Source: Hymenobacter metallicola
GTDB taxonomy: Bacteria; Bacteroidota; Bacteroidia; Cytophagales; Hymenobacteraceae
NCBI RefSeq assembly: GCF_004745645.1
Contig: NZ_SRMB01000004.1
Location: 1-64,000 of the forward strand
Length of the DNA: 64,000 bases
Direction: 5' to 3'
The notes under the pieces: generated by a model
Told to the model about the DNA's origin: nothing
Database searches by the model: none
What the model saw: the letters and a program-made list of their open reading frames with translations, nothing else
Part shown: positions 35,595 to 44,818 of the stretch, piece by piece
Numbering within the stretch: the first letter of the stretch is position 1
Layout of the letters: each line of letters begins with the position of its first letter
Made by a program: the position numbers and the translations under genes

Positions 35595-36818
35595 CTAAAG
35601 TTGCGAGAAGATCAGGTCGGCAGTAGGCAAAAATTGGCTCATTCCCCGATAGGTAATACCGGCTTGGCGGCACTTGCTCCTTAAAGCGACTTTTTCAGCC
35701 TGCAGAAAAGCTTCGACTTGCGGATAAACACGGGTCGCCTCTGCCGGAGTGAAAGCATTCACAACGACGCCCACCCCATATTTTTCCGCTACTAAATCAT
35801 CCTCCGAAACACCGGCACAAACTAAATACGGTAAGCCGCAGCATAAGTATTCCCCTACTTTAATTGGTGAACGAAACCGCTGGGAAGGCAATGATGGAAC
35901 GGCTACCACGCCAAAATCAGCGGCGGAGATATAGTCCTGCACCTGCTCATACGGGCTTCGAGTGATAGTGTAGCTCTCCTTTGGCAGCTCTTGGCTTTGC
36001 ATTAAACTCACAATATGCTCTGGAGCGTCGGGCGATACTATTAAAAAAAATAGATCGGGGTTCAGTTGATGAAACGTCTTAAACAGCTCAGCTATTTCCA
36101 GATCATAATAAATACCCCCAAACTTGCCCAGATATAGAATTACCTGTTTGTCGGCCGGAATGCCATATTTTGCCCGCACCCGCTGTCTACCATCAGGCCG
36201 GAAATAGATCTTGTTCTCATCGACGCAGCTTGGCAGCTTGTACACTTTAGCCTTCGTACCCCACTCTTCCATTCGGTGCATCATATGTACCGTACCTGTT
36301 GAGAGAATGTCGGCCTTCATTCCTGACACTCGCTCCATATAATGAAGGCCACGGTAAGCTATACTCGTTTCTGGCCACACATTACAATCGCGCATAAATT
36401 CGCTGTGGGGTTCATACTGAAAGCCATAATACCGTAGGCCGGTCAACTTTGCCATCATAAAGGCAAATGCTCCTGCCACGGTACCAAGAGCCGAAATACT
36501 TCGTGCTCCTACTCCCAGCCGTAAGCGGATTACCAAAAAGAGTCCGCACAGCAAATCGTAAGCTTTTTTTAGAATCTTAAAGCTCCCCGAATGCCATTTT
36601 AACGGATGCCATTGAATTCGGTCCGAATTTAGGTCGGCATGCATTTGTGCCGTTTGAACAGCGTCAAGGGCATACTCTACTTGCTCGTAAGTAATCAAGT
36701 GCAGCTTCAGATCAGGCTGCTGCTGCGTTGCATACCTCAAGCATGGTAACATCACTGCCTTGAACAGCGGGTCATTACAGCTATTGTACACATAGATAAT
36801 GACGTGGCGCTTTTTCAT
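35595..36818 (-). CDS. Glycosyltransferase family 4-like
   Basis: A 407-residue GT-B enzyme. I start at MKKRHVIIYVYNS because this ATG overlaps the previous stop by four bases (ATGA), indicating translational coupling. The C-terminal domain has VILYLGKFGGIYYDLEIAELF, RSPYEQVQDYISAADFGVVAV, PIKVGEYLCCGLPYLV. The DNA is noticeably AT-richer than the flanking genes, suggesting later acquisition. It is the last gene of the long minus-strand set. Confidence 0.8.
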   Translation of the reverse strand: MKKRHVIIYVYNSCNDPLFKAVMLPCLRYATQQQPDLKLHLITYEQVEYALDAVQTAQMHADLNSDRIQWHPLKWHSGSFKILKKAYDLLCGLFLVIRLRLGVGARSISALGTVAGAFAFMMAKLTGLRYYGFQYEPHSEFMRDCNVWPETSIAYRGLHYMERVSGMKADILSTGTVHMMHRMEEWGTKAKVYKLPSCVDENKIYFRPDGRQRVRAKYGIPADKQVILYLGKFGGIYYDLEIAELFKTFHQLNPDLFFLIVSPDAPEHIVSLMQSQELPKESYTITRSPYEQVQDYISAADFGVVAVPSLPSQRFRSPIKVGEYLCCGLPYLVCAGVSEDDLVAEKYGVGVVVNAFTPAEATRVYPQVEAFLQAEKVALRSKCRQAGITYRGMSQFLPTADLIFSQL

Positions 36819-38077
36819 TTGGATTGTACTGGAGTAAGCAAGGATTCCCACTGCTGCATGATTTTGACAGGCGCAAAATCCTGTACCCGGGAATGAGCCT
36901 GCGCGGCGTAATACGTGCGCTTGGGCAAATCAGCTAACAAGCTGGTTAGAGTTTCGGCCCAAATCGGAGCACTGGCTTCGAGGGCCGGGCCGGCGCCCAG
37001 CAGCGGGAGTAGTATACCAAATTCGGCCCACTCGGGGGTACGGGCATAGTGCTGGGCCGGCGTAGCGGGGGCTAATATCTCGCGTGGCCCAGTGGGACAG
37101 TCAGTCGAAACGACAGGGACGCCACAGGCCATGGCTTCGCACAAGGCCATGGGAAATCCTTCCGTGGACGAAGACAAGAGCGACACGGCAGCCCGGGCAA
37201 TGTACTGAAAGGGGTTGCTCTGAAAGCCGAAGAAATAAACGTCGAAGTCATCCGTGAGGGGAGTTTCATCCCACACCTGCCAGCTACGCAGCCCCAGCTT
37301 CTGGCACTGTTGCAGCAGGTCGGCCCGCAGTGGACCGTCGCCGAGCAGCACCAACTTGGCCGTTAGGTTGCCCTGACGACGCATGGTGTGCAGAACTTCT
37401 AACAGCGCAATCTGATTCTTTTCGCGGGCTAACCGACCGGCGGTAATTAAAACGGGGTGCTGGGTAAACAGAGCCTCCTGCGCAGCACTCAGTGGCTCTT
37501 GGCTGCGGCGGCGAATACCTTCCACGTCAAAAAAGTTATTGACAGTGACTACCTTTTCCGGGGCTAGGCCAAACATGTCAATCAATTCCTGCCGCAGGTC
37601 CCGGCTTACGGGCACGACCCGATCGGCTGAGCGGTAGAGCCAGGGCATCAGCACCCGGCGGCGCAGCCAGCCTAAGGCGCCGCGGATATTGGGGTCATGC
37701 CGCTTCGAGTTGTGAATGCACAACAGAACTCGCTCAGAACCTTTGCTAAGCAGGTTCAGATAGTCGGCGCCTTCCAAGTGGCTGATGCAGACATCAATCT
37801 GGTGTTCACGCTTGAGTTGTTTGACCCGCTGAATCCGCTGTACGAAGCTCCGCAGCTTACCTACTACCCCCGCACCGGCTGGCACATCTAGAGCGACGAG
37901 TGTATTCTGAGTGGGAAAGGCTACCTCGGTAGAGCTGTCGAATACGCACTCTACCACATGGTGGTGCCGGGCTAGTTCTTGGCCGTGGTCGTGAAACACC
38001 CGTTCGGCCCCACCATAGGTGAGCTGGGGAATGAGCAGCAGAATGTTCTTGCGCGCGGGCGCTGGGGTATTGTGCAT
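36815..38077 (-). CDS. Glycosyltransferase family 4
   Basis: A 420-residue GT-B enzyme with a clear GT4 C-terminal signature: LITAGRLAREKNQIALLEVL, LVLLGDGPLRADLLQQCQ, VYFFGFQSNPFQYIARAAV, and SSTEGFPMALCEAMACGVPV (the E-x7-E donor site). The N-terminus LLIPQLTYGGAERVFHDHGQEL has the GG acceptor loop. It comes after the GT2 gene (12-base gap) and overlaps the next GT4 by four bases. Confidence 0.9.
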   Translation of the reverse strand: MHNTPAPARKNILLLIPQLTYGGAERVFHDHGQELARHHHVVECVFDSSTEVAFPTQNTLVALDVPAGAGVVGKLRSFVQRIQRVKQLKREHQIDVCISHLEGADYLNLLSKGSERVLLCIHNSKRHDPNIRGALGWLRRRVLMPWLYRSADRVVPVSRDLRQELIDMFGLAPEKVVTVNNFFDVEGIRRRSQEPLSAAQEALFTQHPVLITAGRLAREKNQIALLEVLHTMRRQGNLTAKLVLLGDGPLRADLLQQCQKLGLRSWQVWDETPLTDDFDVYFFGFQSNPFQYIARAAVSLLSSSTEGFPMALCEAMACGVPVVSTDCPTGPREILAPATPAQHYARTPEWAEFGILLPLLGAGPALEASAPIWAETLTSLLADLPKRTYYAAQAHSRVQDFAPVKIMQQWESLLTPVQSK

Positions 38078-38088
38078 GGTCAGTCGCC

Positions 38089-39120
38089 TTAAAAATGCCG
38101 GAGCACGTAGCTTTTCAGCAAGAATTTACCCTGCAACTTAGTGGCCGGCCGGTAATGCTTGGCCAAAGCCTGCCGACGGTATTCACGTAATGAATTGGTT
38201 TTCTTGTCGGGGTTGAGGTAGCAAGTCAAAAACCAGCGTTCGGCGACGCAGCGCAGCATAGCCGCAGGATCGGCATACCCGCGCTTCTCGTTGTAGGCCT
38301 GAATTTTCCAGAGCCAGGTATGGACCTCTTCCAGCTGAATATCGCCCAGATTGAAGGGGAAATACGAAATTGTGTTGTGCACGTGCAGCTCGCGCTCCGT
38401 AAACGGAATGCCAAACACCCGCAACTGCCGCTCCCGGATCTGGTTGGATTTCGCATTGCGCCGGGCATGCACATCGGCCTTCAGTGTTTGGGGCAGGGTA
38501 CGGTAGTGCAGCAGAATTTCGGGTTGGTTCACGATATCAACCACCTGCGCTACGCGGGCAATAAACTCGTAATCTTCGCCAAACGTGTCTTGAATGGTAT
38601 CGTCGTAGCGCAATCCATGTTCGTGCAACAGCGAGCGGCGAAAAAAGGCCGTTGGGTTGGCTACCGGCATATTGAAGAGCAGAAAGCTGCGCACCGCATC
38701 GGCCGACAAAGGATATTCATACACAATATCCGACTCGCCAAAGCACTTCATAAAGCTGCTGGTCAGCCCTACCGAGGGGTTAGCCTCCAGAAAATCGACC
38801 TGGGTCTGTAAGCGGTGCGGCAAGGCAATGTCGTCCGCATCCATCTTGGCGATATACTTTCCGCGGGCGTATTCCGCGCCGTAATTGTCGGTAAACGAAC
38901 GGCCCCGGTTCTGCTCATTGGCCAGTACTCGTACGCGCGGGTCAGCCGCGTAGCTGCGGGCAATGGCCAAGCTTTCATCGCGGGAGCAGTCGTCAACGAT
39001 GATAAGCTCAAAGTCCTGCAGGGTCTGCTGCAGAATACTGTCAATAGCGGGCCTCAGGTATTCTCCGGCATTAAAAACAGGAATAATTACGGAGACGAGA
39101 GGAGACTCAGTGGTAGGCAT
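38089..39120 (-). CDS. Glycosyltransferase family 2
   Basis: A 343-residue GT-A enzyme: VSVIIPVFNAGEYLRPAIDSI, IIVDDCSRDES, KYIAKMDADDIALPHR with the Asp-rich metal site, and a C-terminal helical region of unknown role. No membrane segment is seen. It starts a subset of the cluster with its own -7 box just ahead, so it may be transcribed both from that promoter and from upstream. Confidence 0.88.
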   Translation of the reverse strand: MPTTESPLVSVIIPVFNAGEYLRPAIDSILQQTLQDFELIIVDDCSRDESLAIARSYAADPRVRVLANEQNRGRSFTDNYGAEYARGKYIAKMDADDIALPHRLQTQVDFLEANPSVGLTSSFMKCFGESDIVYEYPLSADAVRSFLLFNMPVANPTAFFRRSLLHEHGLRYDDTIQDTFGEDYEFIARVAQVVDIVNQPEILLHYRTLPQTLKADVHARRNAKSNQIRERQLRVFGIPFTERELHVHNTISYFPFNLGDIQLEEVHTWLWKIQAYNEKRGYADPAAMLRCVAERWFLTCYLNPDKKTNSLREYRRQALAKHYRPATKLQGKFLLKSYVLRHF

Positions 39121-39127
39121 AATACGA

Positions 39128-39135
39128 CAAAGGTA
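39128..39135 (-). promoter_or_regulatory. Candidate internal -7 box (TACCTTTG)
   Basis: An exact TAnnTTTG seven bases ahead of the GT2 start at 39120, in the middle of the minus-strand glycan gene set. It suggests an internal promoter with a minimal leader. Confidence 0.4.
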
Positions 39136-39212
39136 CGGCGTCCATACGAAATGGCCCCTGCTTGGATGCGTACCCCGGACAAAGTTCCGACTAGGCGTAG
39201 CGCTGTTAGGCT

Positions 39213-39899
39213 CTATGCGCCACTGCCAAGCAGCTTACGCATTGCCCAGTTGAGCGGCGTAAAGCTTGGATTACCCGTGTTTAGCCAATTAATAAAGTCG
39301 TAGTCGGGCAGGGAGTTGAGAAATAAGTGCGCTCCATTTGTGGTGTAGTTATTTACTATCACGCCCTTTGTAACACCAGGCAGCGGTTCTTTCAGGAGCA
39401 AGAGCTTTCGGTACGGCAGCTGCTCAAACTCGCGCACCAGTTCCGGGCTAGCCCCATCTTTGCTGCCGTCAAACTTCACCAGCAAATTATTCCAGTTGAT
39501 TCGGGCGGCGCGGCGCGTCCACTTGTCGCGGGCTTCTTCCTGGGAATGATAGTGCAGAAAGCTAATTTCAATTTTTCCTCCCAGCGTAGCTAAAGGATAA
39601 GGATTCTTTTCCCGAATTGTATTGATAACGTCGTACTTGGACGTAGACTGAAAGATTAGTTCCTGCTCGAGGTAATGCTTCGGGTTGCGCAAAAACTCCA
39701 GGTAGCATGGGCCCATGAGAAAGAGCCCAATAAATGGAGTATTGAACGGCAGGGATAAATACTTGTATACCTCTGCTCCCCAGCAATCATTGGAGAAAAT
39801 GGTAAAATCCTTGTTTTGAATCAGGCGCAGCTGCCTGCGCTTGGCTTCAAAGCGACGCTTCCCAGCAACCCGATTCATAAATCCGCTAAGACTTGCCAT
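39213..39899 (-). CDS. DUF1919 exopolysaccharide-biosynthesis-type protein
   Basis: A 228-residue soluble protein. The pattern NKDFTIFSNDCWGAEVYKYLSLPFNTPFIGLF and DYDFINWLN fits the DUF1919 family found in polysaccharide clusters, whose biochemical role is not established. It lies between the GT8 and a GT2. No membrane segment or signal is visible. Confidence 0.7.
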   Translation of the reverse strand: MASLSGFMNRVAGKRRFEAKRRQLRLIQNKDFTIFSNDCWGAEVYKYLSLPFNTPFIGLFLMGPCYLEFLRNPKHYLEQELIFQSTSKYDVINTIREKNPYPLATLGGKIEISFLHYHSQEEARDKWTRRAARINWNNLLVKFDGSKDGASPELVREFEQLPYRKLLLLKEPLPGVTKGVIVNNYTTNGAHLFLNSLPDYDFINWLNTGNPSFTPLNWAMRKLLGSGA

Positions 39900-39949
39900 A
39901 CCACAGTTGAGAAGAAAAGGAACAATTAACTGTCAGCTAGTAACTCTCG

Positions 39950-40912
39950 CTACTTTCTACGCCAGCCCGTAACTAGTGCCGGGTAATCTATGAATAATTC
40001 ACTCAACCGTATTTCAAGCATCTTCCTGATTTTATGCCGGTTCCAGCTAAAGTTGTCGTAGCGCCTACGATACTTTTTCGGGACTTTATCCAGGTATTTA
40101 AAATATAAATCACGGAGCCGGTTTTCCCCCAACATTGACCAGGGTTTATGCTGAGTGGTGTAGTGCAGAATAACGGTATCCTGGAGAAAATACTTCAGCC
40201 GTTTCCGGGGCTCATGTTTCGGAATGTCCCGGAACATGGTATTAAAACGAGTGCTGAGCTTGAGCCAGTTGTCGACTAGTACTGCATTGAGAGCGTCCTG
40301 ATCGGGATACACTAATTTCTCCGAGTTATTTCTGATAAAATCAATAACACTGGTGGTAATGTCAAGCCGCAACCACTCGGAACGGTCTATTAACAAAACC
40401 CCGGAGTTGAAGTAGTTGCCTGGCTTATGAATACCCAATTCGGGGCGGGCATCCACAAAGTCACGGACTGCTGCCACGGGGAAACCCTCCATAGCTATGT
40501 CATAGAGGCTTCGGAGTTTGCCCAGTACGATGATATCGGTATCTAAGTAGATAAACCGCTTAACATCAGCCGGTAAAAGAGCGGGAAACATTACCCGATA
40601 ATAGATAGAAGCCGTCCACCACAAATTGGGAGGCAGGACAAAATCATTGGCAAAGCTATCCTCAATGTCGTAATAGTGAATAGAGCTGTGATGCCCGGCT
40701 ACATAGTGCGACAATTCCTTCCGCTCAGCCTGAGAAAGCCCGGTTGCAATGGCGTGAATGACAACGGACTCTTGCCCGTTATTGGCAAAGATTGACGTAA
40801 GCAACGCATACACCGGTGTCAGATAGTTTTCGTCGAAAGCTATGGCAACGTGTATACTCTCACTTGGCGTAGGCATCGGACAAGGGTTGCGGGCAGAATG
40901 ATGTTGACTCAA
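39950..40912 (-). CDS. Glycosyltransferase family 8
   Basis: A 320-residue GT-A enzyme similar to LPS galactosyl/glucosyltransferases (RfaJ/LgtC type). AIAFDENYLTPVYALLTSI opens the fold; the Mn-binding FIYLDTDIIVLGKL has Asp124/Asp126 of the longer reading; NYFNSGVLLIDRSEW and QDALNAVL are the donor and acceptor segments; HYTTQHKPW supplies the closing His. It begins six bases after the previous gene. A start 12 residues later (40876, MPTPSESIHVAIAF) fits the fold equally well. Confidence 0.9.
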   Translation of the reverse strand: MSQHHSARNPCPMPTPSESIHVAIAFDENYLTPVYALLTSIFANNGQESVVIHAIATGLSQAERKELSHYVAGHHSSIHYYDIEDSFANDFVLPPNLWWTASIYYRVMFPALLPADVKRFIYLDTDIIVLGKLRSLYDIAMEGFPVAAVRDFVDARPELGIHKPGNYFNSGVLLIDRSEWLRLDITTSVIDFIRNNSEKLVYPDQDALNAVLVDNWLKLSTRFNTMFRDIPKHEPRKRLKYFLQDTVILHYTTQHKPWSMLGENRLRDLYFKYLDKVPKKYRRRYDNFSWNRHKIRKMLEIRLSELFIDYPALVTGWRRK

Positions 40913-40918
40913 GACAGC

Positions 40919-41947
40919 TTAATTACCCGCAAGTCGATTGCGCAACTCACTTACCTGATGAAAGACTTTTACGGCCTCCTCGCGCTGTTTAAGCGAAGTC
41001 TGAAAGTTATAGAAGAGTCGTAGCGTTTCGAAGTTACTGATGATGCCCTCCTGCTCCCGCCGAAATACGGCGTTAAATACATTGGCGGGCTGGCGCGCAA
41101 TCTGCATTCCCAGCCAAACCAGCCGCTTATTATACAGGTAGCGAAATTTGCTCTCGGTTAAGTCAGGGTTTCGGAAAACGAAATAATAGACAATACTCGT
41201 GAGTTGAGAGGAGGCCGTACCCTGACCGATGCGCAGCAAGTAGTTCCAGGTAAGGCGCTCTTTAAACATATAGTGCTTGAAGCGCAGGCGGTCATCGTAC
41301 CAAAGCTTGTAGCCCGCCAGCTGCATGGCATCCCCAAGCTCAACATCTTCGCCGCTAACAATGATTTTCCCCCGCTTCGTGGAGGTAGTAAACCGGAAGC
41401 CATGCGCCAGCAGCTTGAGCCACGCCGACTTACGCACTACCGAGCCGGCACCATACAGGTAGCCCTCATGGTCGGGTAGTGGGCCGGTTTTGCCCCCATT
41501 CTGCTCCCCCACGGCATAAACTGCCTGAAACGTGTCGAACCAGGCGGGCGGGGTCACCTCAAACATACCTTCGGCGTGTGCGCCCAGCACTCCTATTTCC
41601 GGGTGGGCGCTCATGATTTCATCCACCAGAGACAAATAGTTGGGAGCTATCCAGTTATCATCATCAATGATGACAATATTCTCGTAAGCAGCCTCATTGA
41701 AGCCTCTGATAAGCGCATTTTCCTTACCAGCCACGGGCTCATCCAACACCCTAAAGGGAACCTGAATATTATAGGTATGCTGCAAGTCCCGGGCAACTTC
41801 AATCGTGTTGTCAGAGGAGGCATTGCTGACAATCAACACCTCCCATACTATCGTCTTGCTTACCTGCTGCGCCGCTATGTGCCGTAGGGTATCAGCCAAG
41901 CGCTTGGCGCCATTGTGTGTGCAAATAAGAAACGTTATTCCGTTCAC
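40919..41947 (-). CDS. Glycosyltransferase family 2 (paralogue A)
   Basis: A 342-residue GT-A enzyme: ITFLICTHNGAKRLADTL, IDDDNWIAPNYL (metal site), SGEDVELGDAMQLAGYKLWY with the ED motif of the acceptor side, and RLRFKHYMFKERLTWNYLLR. It is clearly related to the next gene upstream, pointing to tandem duplication. It has no membrane segment. It probably adds one residue of the repeating unit. Confidence 0.9.
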   Translation of the reverse strand: MNGITFLICTHNGAKRLADTLRHIAAQQVSKTIVWEVLIVSNASSDNTIEVARDLQHTYNIQVPFRVLDEPVAGKENALIRGFNEAAYENIVIIDDDNWIAPNYLSLVDEIMSAHPEIGVLGAHAEGMFEVTPPAWFDTFQAVYAVGEQNGGKTGPLPDHEGYLYGAGSVVRKSAWLKLLAHGFRFTTSTKRGKIIVSGEDVELGDAMQLAGYKLWYDDRLRFKHYMFKERLTWNYLLRIGQGTASSQLTSIVYYFVFRNPDLTESKFRYLYNKRLVWLGMQIARQPANVFNAVFRREQEGIISNFETLRLFYNFQTSLKQREEAVKVFHQVSELRNRLAGN

Positions 41948-42004
41948 CTGTGAGAAGTTGAGAGTAAATAATGCAGCGGTACGGTCCAGAAGAATTGCGA
42001 ACCA

Positions 42005-43066
42005 CTAGGCCGCCGGTTTTTCCAGGGCCTTTAGTCGGCTCACAAAAGCTTCGATTTCGTGGTAACTTTTGTCACGCGTCAGCTCTTTTTTTACTAAAGC
42101 CTTGAACTGCTGCCAGTAGAAATTGGCCCGGATGGCGGAGGGCTCCCCCTCCCGAAAAAACTCTTTATCCTTTACCGCTTTGCCCAGAAAGGTAACCGCG
42201 TACTGCAAGGAGAACTTGGCATTGCGCAGCCATATCAAGGGCTTGTTGCTGGCCGACGCATTGCGAAGGGCCATGATATAATCCAGATAGGGCCGCAGGG
42301 CCGCCTCAGACTCGGCATTACCGGCAAAAATTCGCTCTACGTAGTTCCAGGTCAACCGCTTCGCCGGAATGAAATGCTGAAAGCGCAGCCGCTCATCATA
42401 CCATATTTTGTAGCCCGCCAGCACAAAGGCGTAGCACATTTCGTTGTCTTCCCCGGACGTGAGCTTGTCGCCGTGGCGGCCGGTGAGCATCGATTTAAAG
42501 CCCGCCCGGTAGATCTTTTCCCAGGCCTCTTTACGCACCACGCAACCCGCGCCGTACACATAGCTAGGGTGTAGCGTAATATCGCCTTGCTTGGGGGCTT
42601 GCTTGTCGGCGGCGTAGATAACGGCAAAATCCTTGAACCACTGCGGCGGAGTGATTTCACACTTCGGCCGGCCGATGCCGCCCAGGGCCCCAATCTGCCG
42701 GTCGCTTTCCATGACTTCCCAGGCCAAAGACAAGTAATTTTCCTCCAGCCAGTTGTCATCGTCGACAATGCAAACGTACTCGTAGCGGGCCGTGGCAAAG
42801 CCTAGCTCCAGGGCGTTGCTTTTCCCACTGCGGCCCTCGTACAGCACTTGGTACGGGAAAGGAAAATTCAGGGCCGCAAATTCGGCGGAGGCTACCGCTG
42901 AGGTGTCATCCGTGGAAGCATTGTCAACGAGCAGCACTTCTACGGAAAACGCTCCCGGTGTTACTTGCTGCCGAGACAAGGCTTGCAGGGTTTCCTTGAT
43001 GCGGGTCGCGCTATTATACGTACAGATCAGGACTGTTATTCCGCGTTCTTGAGAAGCAATTGCCAT
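42005..43066 (-). CDS. Glycosyltransferase family 2 (paralogue B)
   Basis: A 353-residue GT-A enzyme parallel to its downstream neighbour: ITVLICTYNSATRIKETL, VDDDNWLEENYLSLAWEVM, SGEDNEMCYAFVLAGYKIWY and RLRFQHFIPAKRLTWNYVER align block by block. The two have diverged in the C-terminal quarter, which may carry acceptor specificity. 57 bases separate the genes. Confidence 0.9.
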   Translation of the reverse strand: MAIASQERGITVLICTYNSATRIKETLQALSRQQVTPGAFSVEVLLVDNASTDDTSAVASAEFAALNFPFPYQVLYEGRSGKSNALELGFATARYEYVCIVDDDNWLEENYLSLAWEVMESDRQIGALGGIGRPKCEITPPQWFKDFAVIYAADKQAPKQGDITLHPSYVYGAGCVVRKEAWEKIYRAGFKSMLTGRHGDKLTSGEDNEMCYAFVLAGYKIWYDERLRFQHFIPAKRLTWNYVERIFAGNAESEAALRPYLDYIMALRNASASNKPLIWLRNAKFSLQYAVTFLGKAVKDKEFFREGEPSAIRANFYWQQFKALVKKELTRDKSYHEIEAFVSRLKALEKPAA

Positions 43067-43115
43067 ACTAACTGTAGTCGGAGTTCAGGTGGAAAAAAGC
43101 AACAAGGGTCGAGGC

Positions 43116-44063
43116 CTACTGAGCCTTTGGCGGTGCGCCTTTTACCAACTGATAAACCAGTTGCTTTAAGTGTACAATCGTACGGGAAGCGCTGACGGCT
43201 GAAATTGCTTTGTAGTAGCTGTAGTAGCTGCTCCAGATTTGGCCCGTTGCTTTCAGCCTCTTGCTTTGATCGAAGTGCAGACCTTCCAGAAACTCGTTGA
43301 AACGCCCGTGGTGGCGGGCATCTACCATCTGCTTGTAATGAGCTGTTTCAAAAATCTGCTTTTTATTGCGCGCAATAATCCGCTCGTTCTGCGTGGCCGA
43401 CATAATGCCGCCCGGGTGCAGCCGATAGCGGGACATCACTTCGGGCAGGTAGTAGATATTGCCGGTGCGGGTAAGCAGTAAATGCAGGGAATAGTCACCA
43501 CTGAAAGCATGATCGACCCATTCGGGAATGGGGAACAAGGCCGACCGCCGAAATAGCATAGAAGCGGTAGGAATAAACCAGCCCTTCAAAGCAATGTCAG
43601 CCTGCGTGAATTCGTGCTCGTGGCCTGGCAAGATGGACGAGTATTTCTGGCTAAACAGCCGCGGCGGGATGGAATTATCATCCATAAATTCCTCGGCATC
43701 GTGAATGCAGGTGGTGCAGGAAGCGTGGCGTTCCAGGATATCGACCTGCCGCTGCAGCTTATGGGGGCTGGTCCAGTAATCGTCGCCTTCCAGCAGGGCA
43801 ATGTACGTGCCGGTGCACGCCTTTAGCGTAGCCAAAAAATTCCCCATCACCCCCAAATTGTTCTCCGGTAGTAACAAGCGGATGCGGTCCGGGTAGCGCC
43901 GCTGAAAATCCAACGCAATTTGCCGCGTCGAATCAGTGGAGCAGTCTTCTCCCAGCACCAGCTCGACAGCAAAATCCGTTTCCTGCATCAGAACCGATTC
44001 TATGGCCTGGGCCAGAAACTTTTCGTGATTGTAGGTGATGCAGCAGACGCTTACGGTAGGCAT
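43116..44063 (-). CDS. Glycosyltransferase family 2
   Basis: A 315-residue GT-A enzyme: VSVCCITYNHEKFLAQAIES, LGEDCSTDSTRQIALDF, IALLEGDDYWTSPHKLQ (Asp-rich metal site with the WT/W pattern of this subgroup) and a C-terminal helical part. It follows the VioB-like acetyltransferase after 39 bases, in the same transcription direction. Confidence 0.9.
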   Translation of the reverse strand: MPTVSVCCITYNHEKFLAQAIESVLMQETDFAVELVLGEDCSTDSTRQIALDFQRRYPDRIRLLLPENNLGVMGNFLATLKACTGTYIALLEGDDYWTSPHKLQRQVDILERHASCTTCIHDAEEFMDDNSIPPRLFSQKYSSILPGHEHEFTQADIALKGWFIPTASMLFRRSALFPIPEWVDHAFSGDYSLHLLLTRTGNIYYLPEVMSRYRLHPGGIMSATQNERIIARNKKQIFETAHYKQMVDARHHGRFNEFLEGLHFDQSKRLKATGQIWSSYYSYYKAISAVSASRTIVHLKQLVYQLVKGAPPKAQ

Positions 44064-44102
44064 AAATTCAACGTGTTAAAAGCAAAAAGTGAGCTGGCTC
44101 AC

Positions 44103-44744
44103 TTACTGAAGTACTGCTGGCCGTTGCACAATGCGGCCCGGTACACCCACCACGGTAGCTCCGGGTGGCACATCGTGCATAACTACCGCCCCGGCCCCGA
44201 TACGGGCTCCTTCCCCAATGGTTAACCGGGGGAAAACCGTGGCATTGGCTCCTACCATCACAAAATCGTGCAGCTGGCAGCCTCCCAGAATACGGGCTCC
44301 AGGCGATAATTCGCAGTATTTTCCCACCGTTACATTATGGTGTACCGCGGCGCCAGCATTCAGCAGGGTGCCCTCCCCCAGAAAAGTTGAGTTTGATACC
44401 AGCGTATGGTGCATCACGTTCAGGCCCGCCCCCAAGGTAACTTCATACTGCCCTACCTGCGCCGAAGAAGCCACCACCGACGTCAGGATTCCACCTAAGT
44501 CAGTAAACTTCTGGGCTAAACGGTGGCGTAGCTGAACCCCACCCAGCCCCAGGACAAAAGCTGGGTCGCGCCGAAACAGCTCTGGAACTTGGTCGAGGCT
44601 GCGCACAACGGGGAAACGGCCGAATAGAAGAGGCTCTAAGTCGGGCGTCACATCGTCGAAGAACGACAAATTTGCTCCTACCAGTGCTTGCGGCAGGCAC
44701 TCGAGAACTTCTATTGCGTGGCCACGGGCTCCTATTATCAGCAT
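44103..44744 (-). CDS. NeuD/PglD/VioB-like sugar O/N-acyltransferase
   Basis: A 213-residue left-handed beta-helix acetyltransferase. The N-terminal Rossmann-like half starts LIIGARGHAIEVLECLPQ, and the hexapeptide repeats run from about residue 95 (GTLLNAGAAVHHNVTVGKY, GAGAVVMHDVPPGATVVGVP). The conserved His acceptor-base region HHNVTVG is present. Directly after the VioA-like aminotransferase, it would acetylate the 4-amino sugar, giving an N-acetyl-4-amino-4,6-dideoxyhexose. PglD-type activity on UDP-sugar is an alternative. Confidence 0.82.
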   Translation of the reverse strand: MLIIGARGHAIEVLECLPQALVGANLSFFDDVTPDLEPLLFGRFPVVRSLDQVPELFRRDPAFVLGLGGVQLRHRLAQKFTDLGGILTSVVASSAQVGQYEVTLGAGLNVMHHTLVSNSTFLGEGTLLNAGAAVHHNVTVGKYCELSPGARILGGCQLHDFVMVGANATVFPRLTIGEGARIGAGAVVMHDVPPGATVVGVPGRIVQRPAVLQ

Positions 44745-44818
44745 GCAGTCAACCTTTAAAATGCAGGAAACAGAACTCTGCTTTCTGCCCTGCGTCTTGT
44801 TTCACTAACTGCTTTTTT

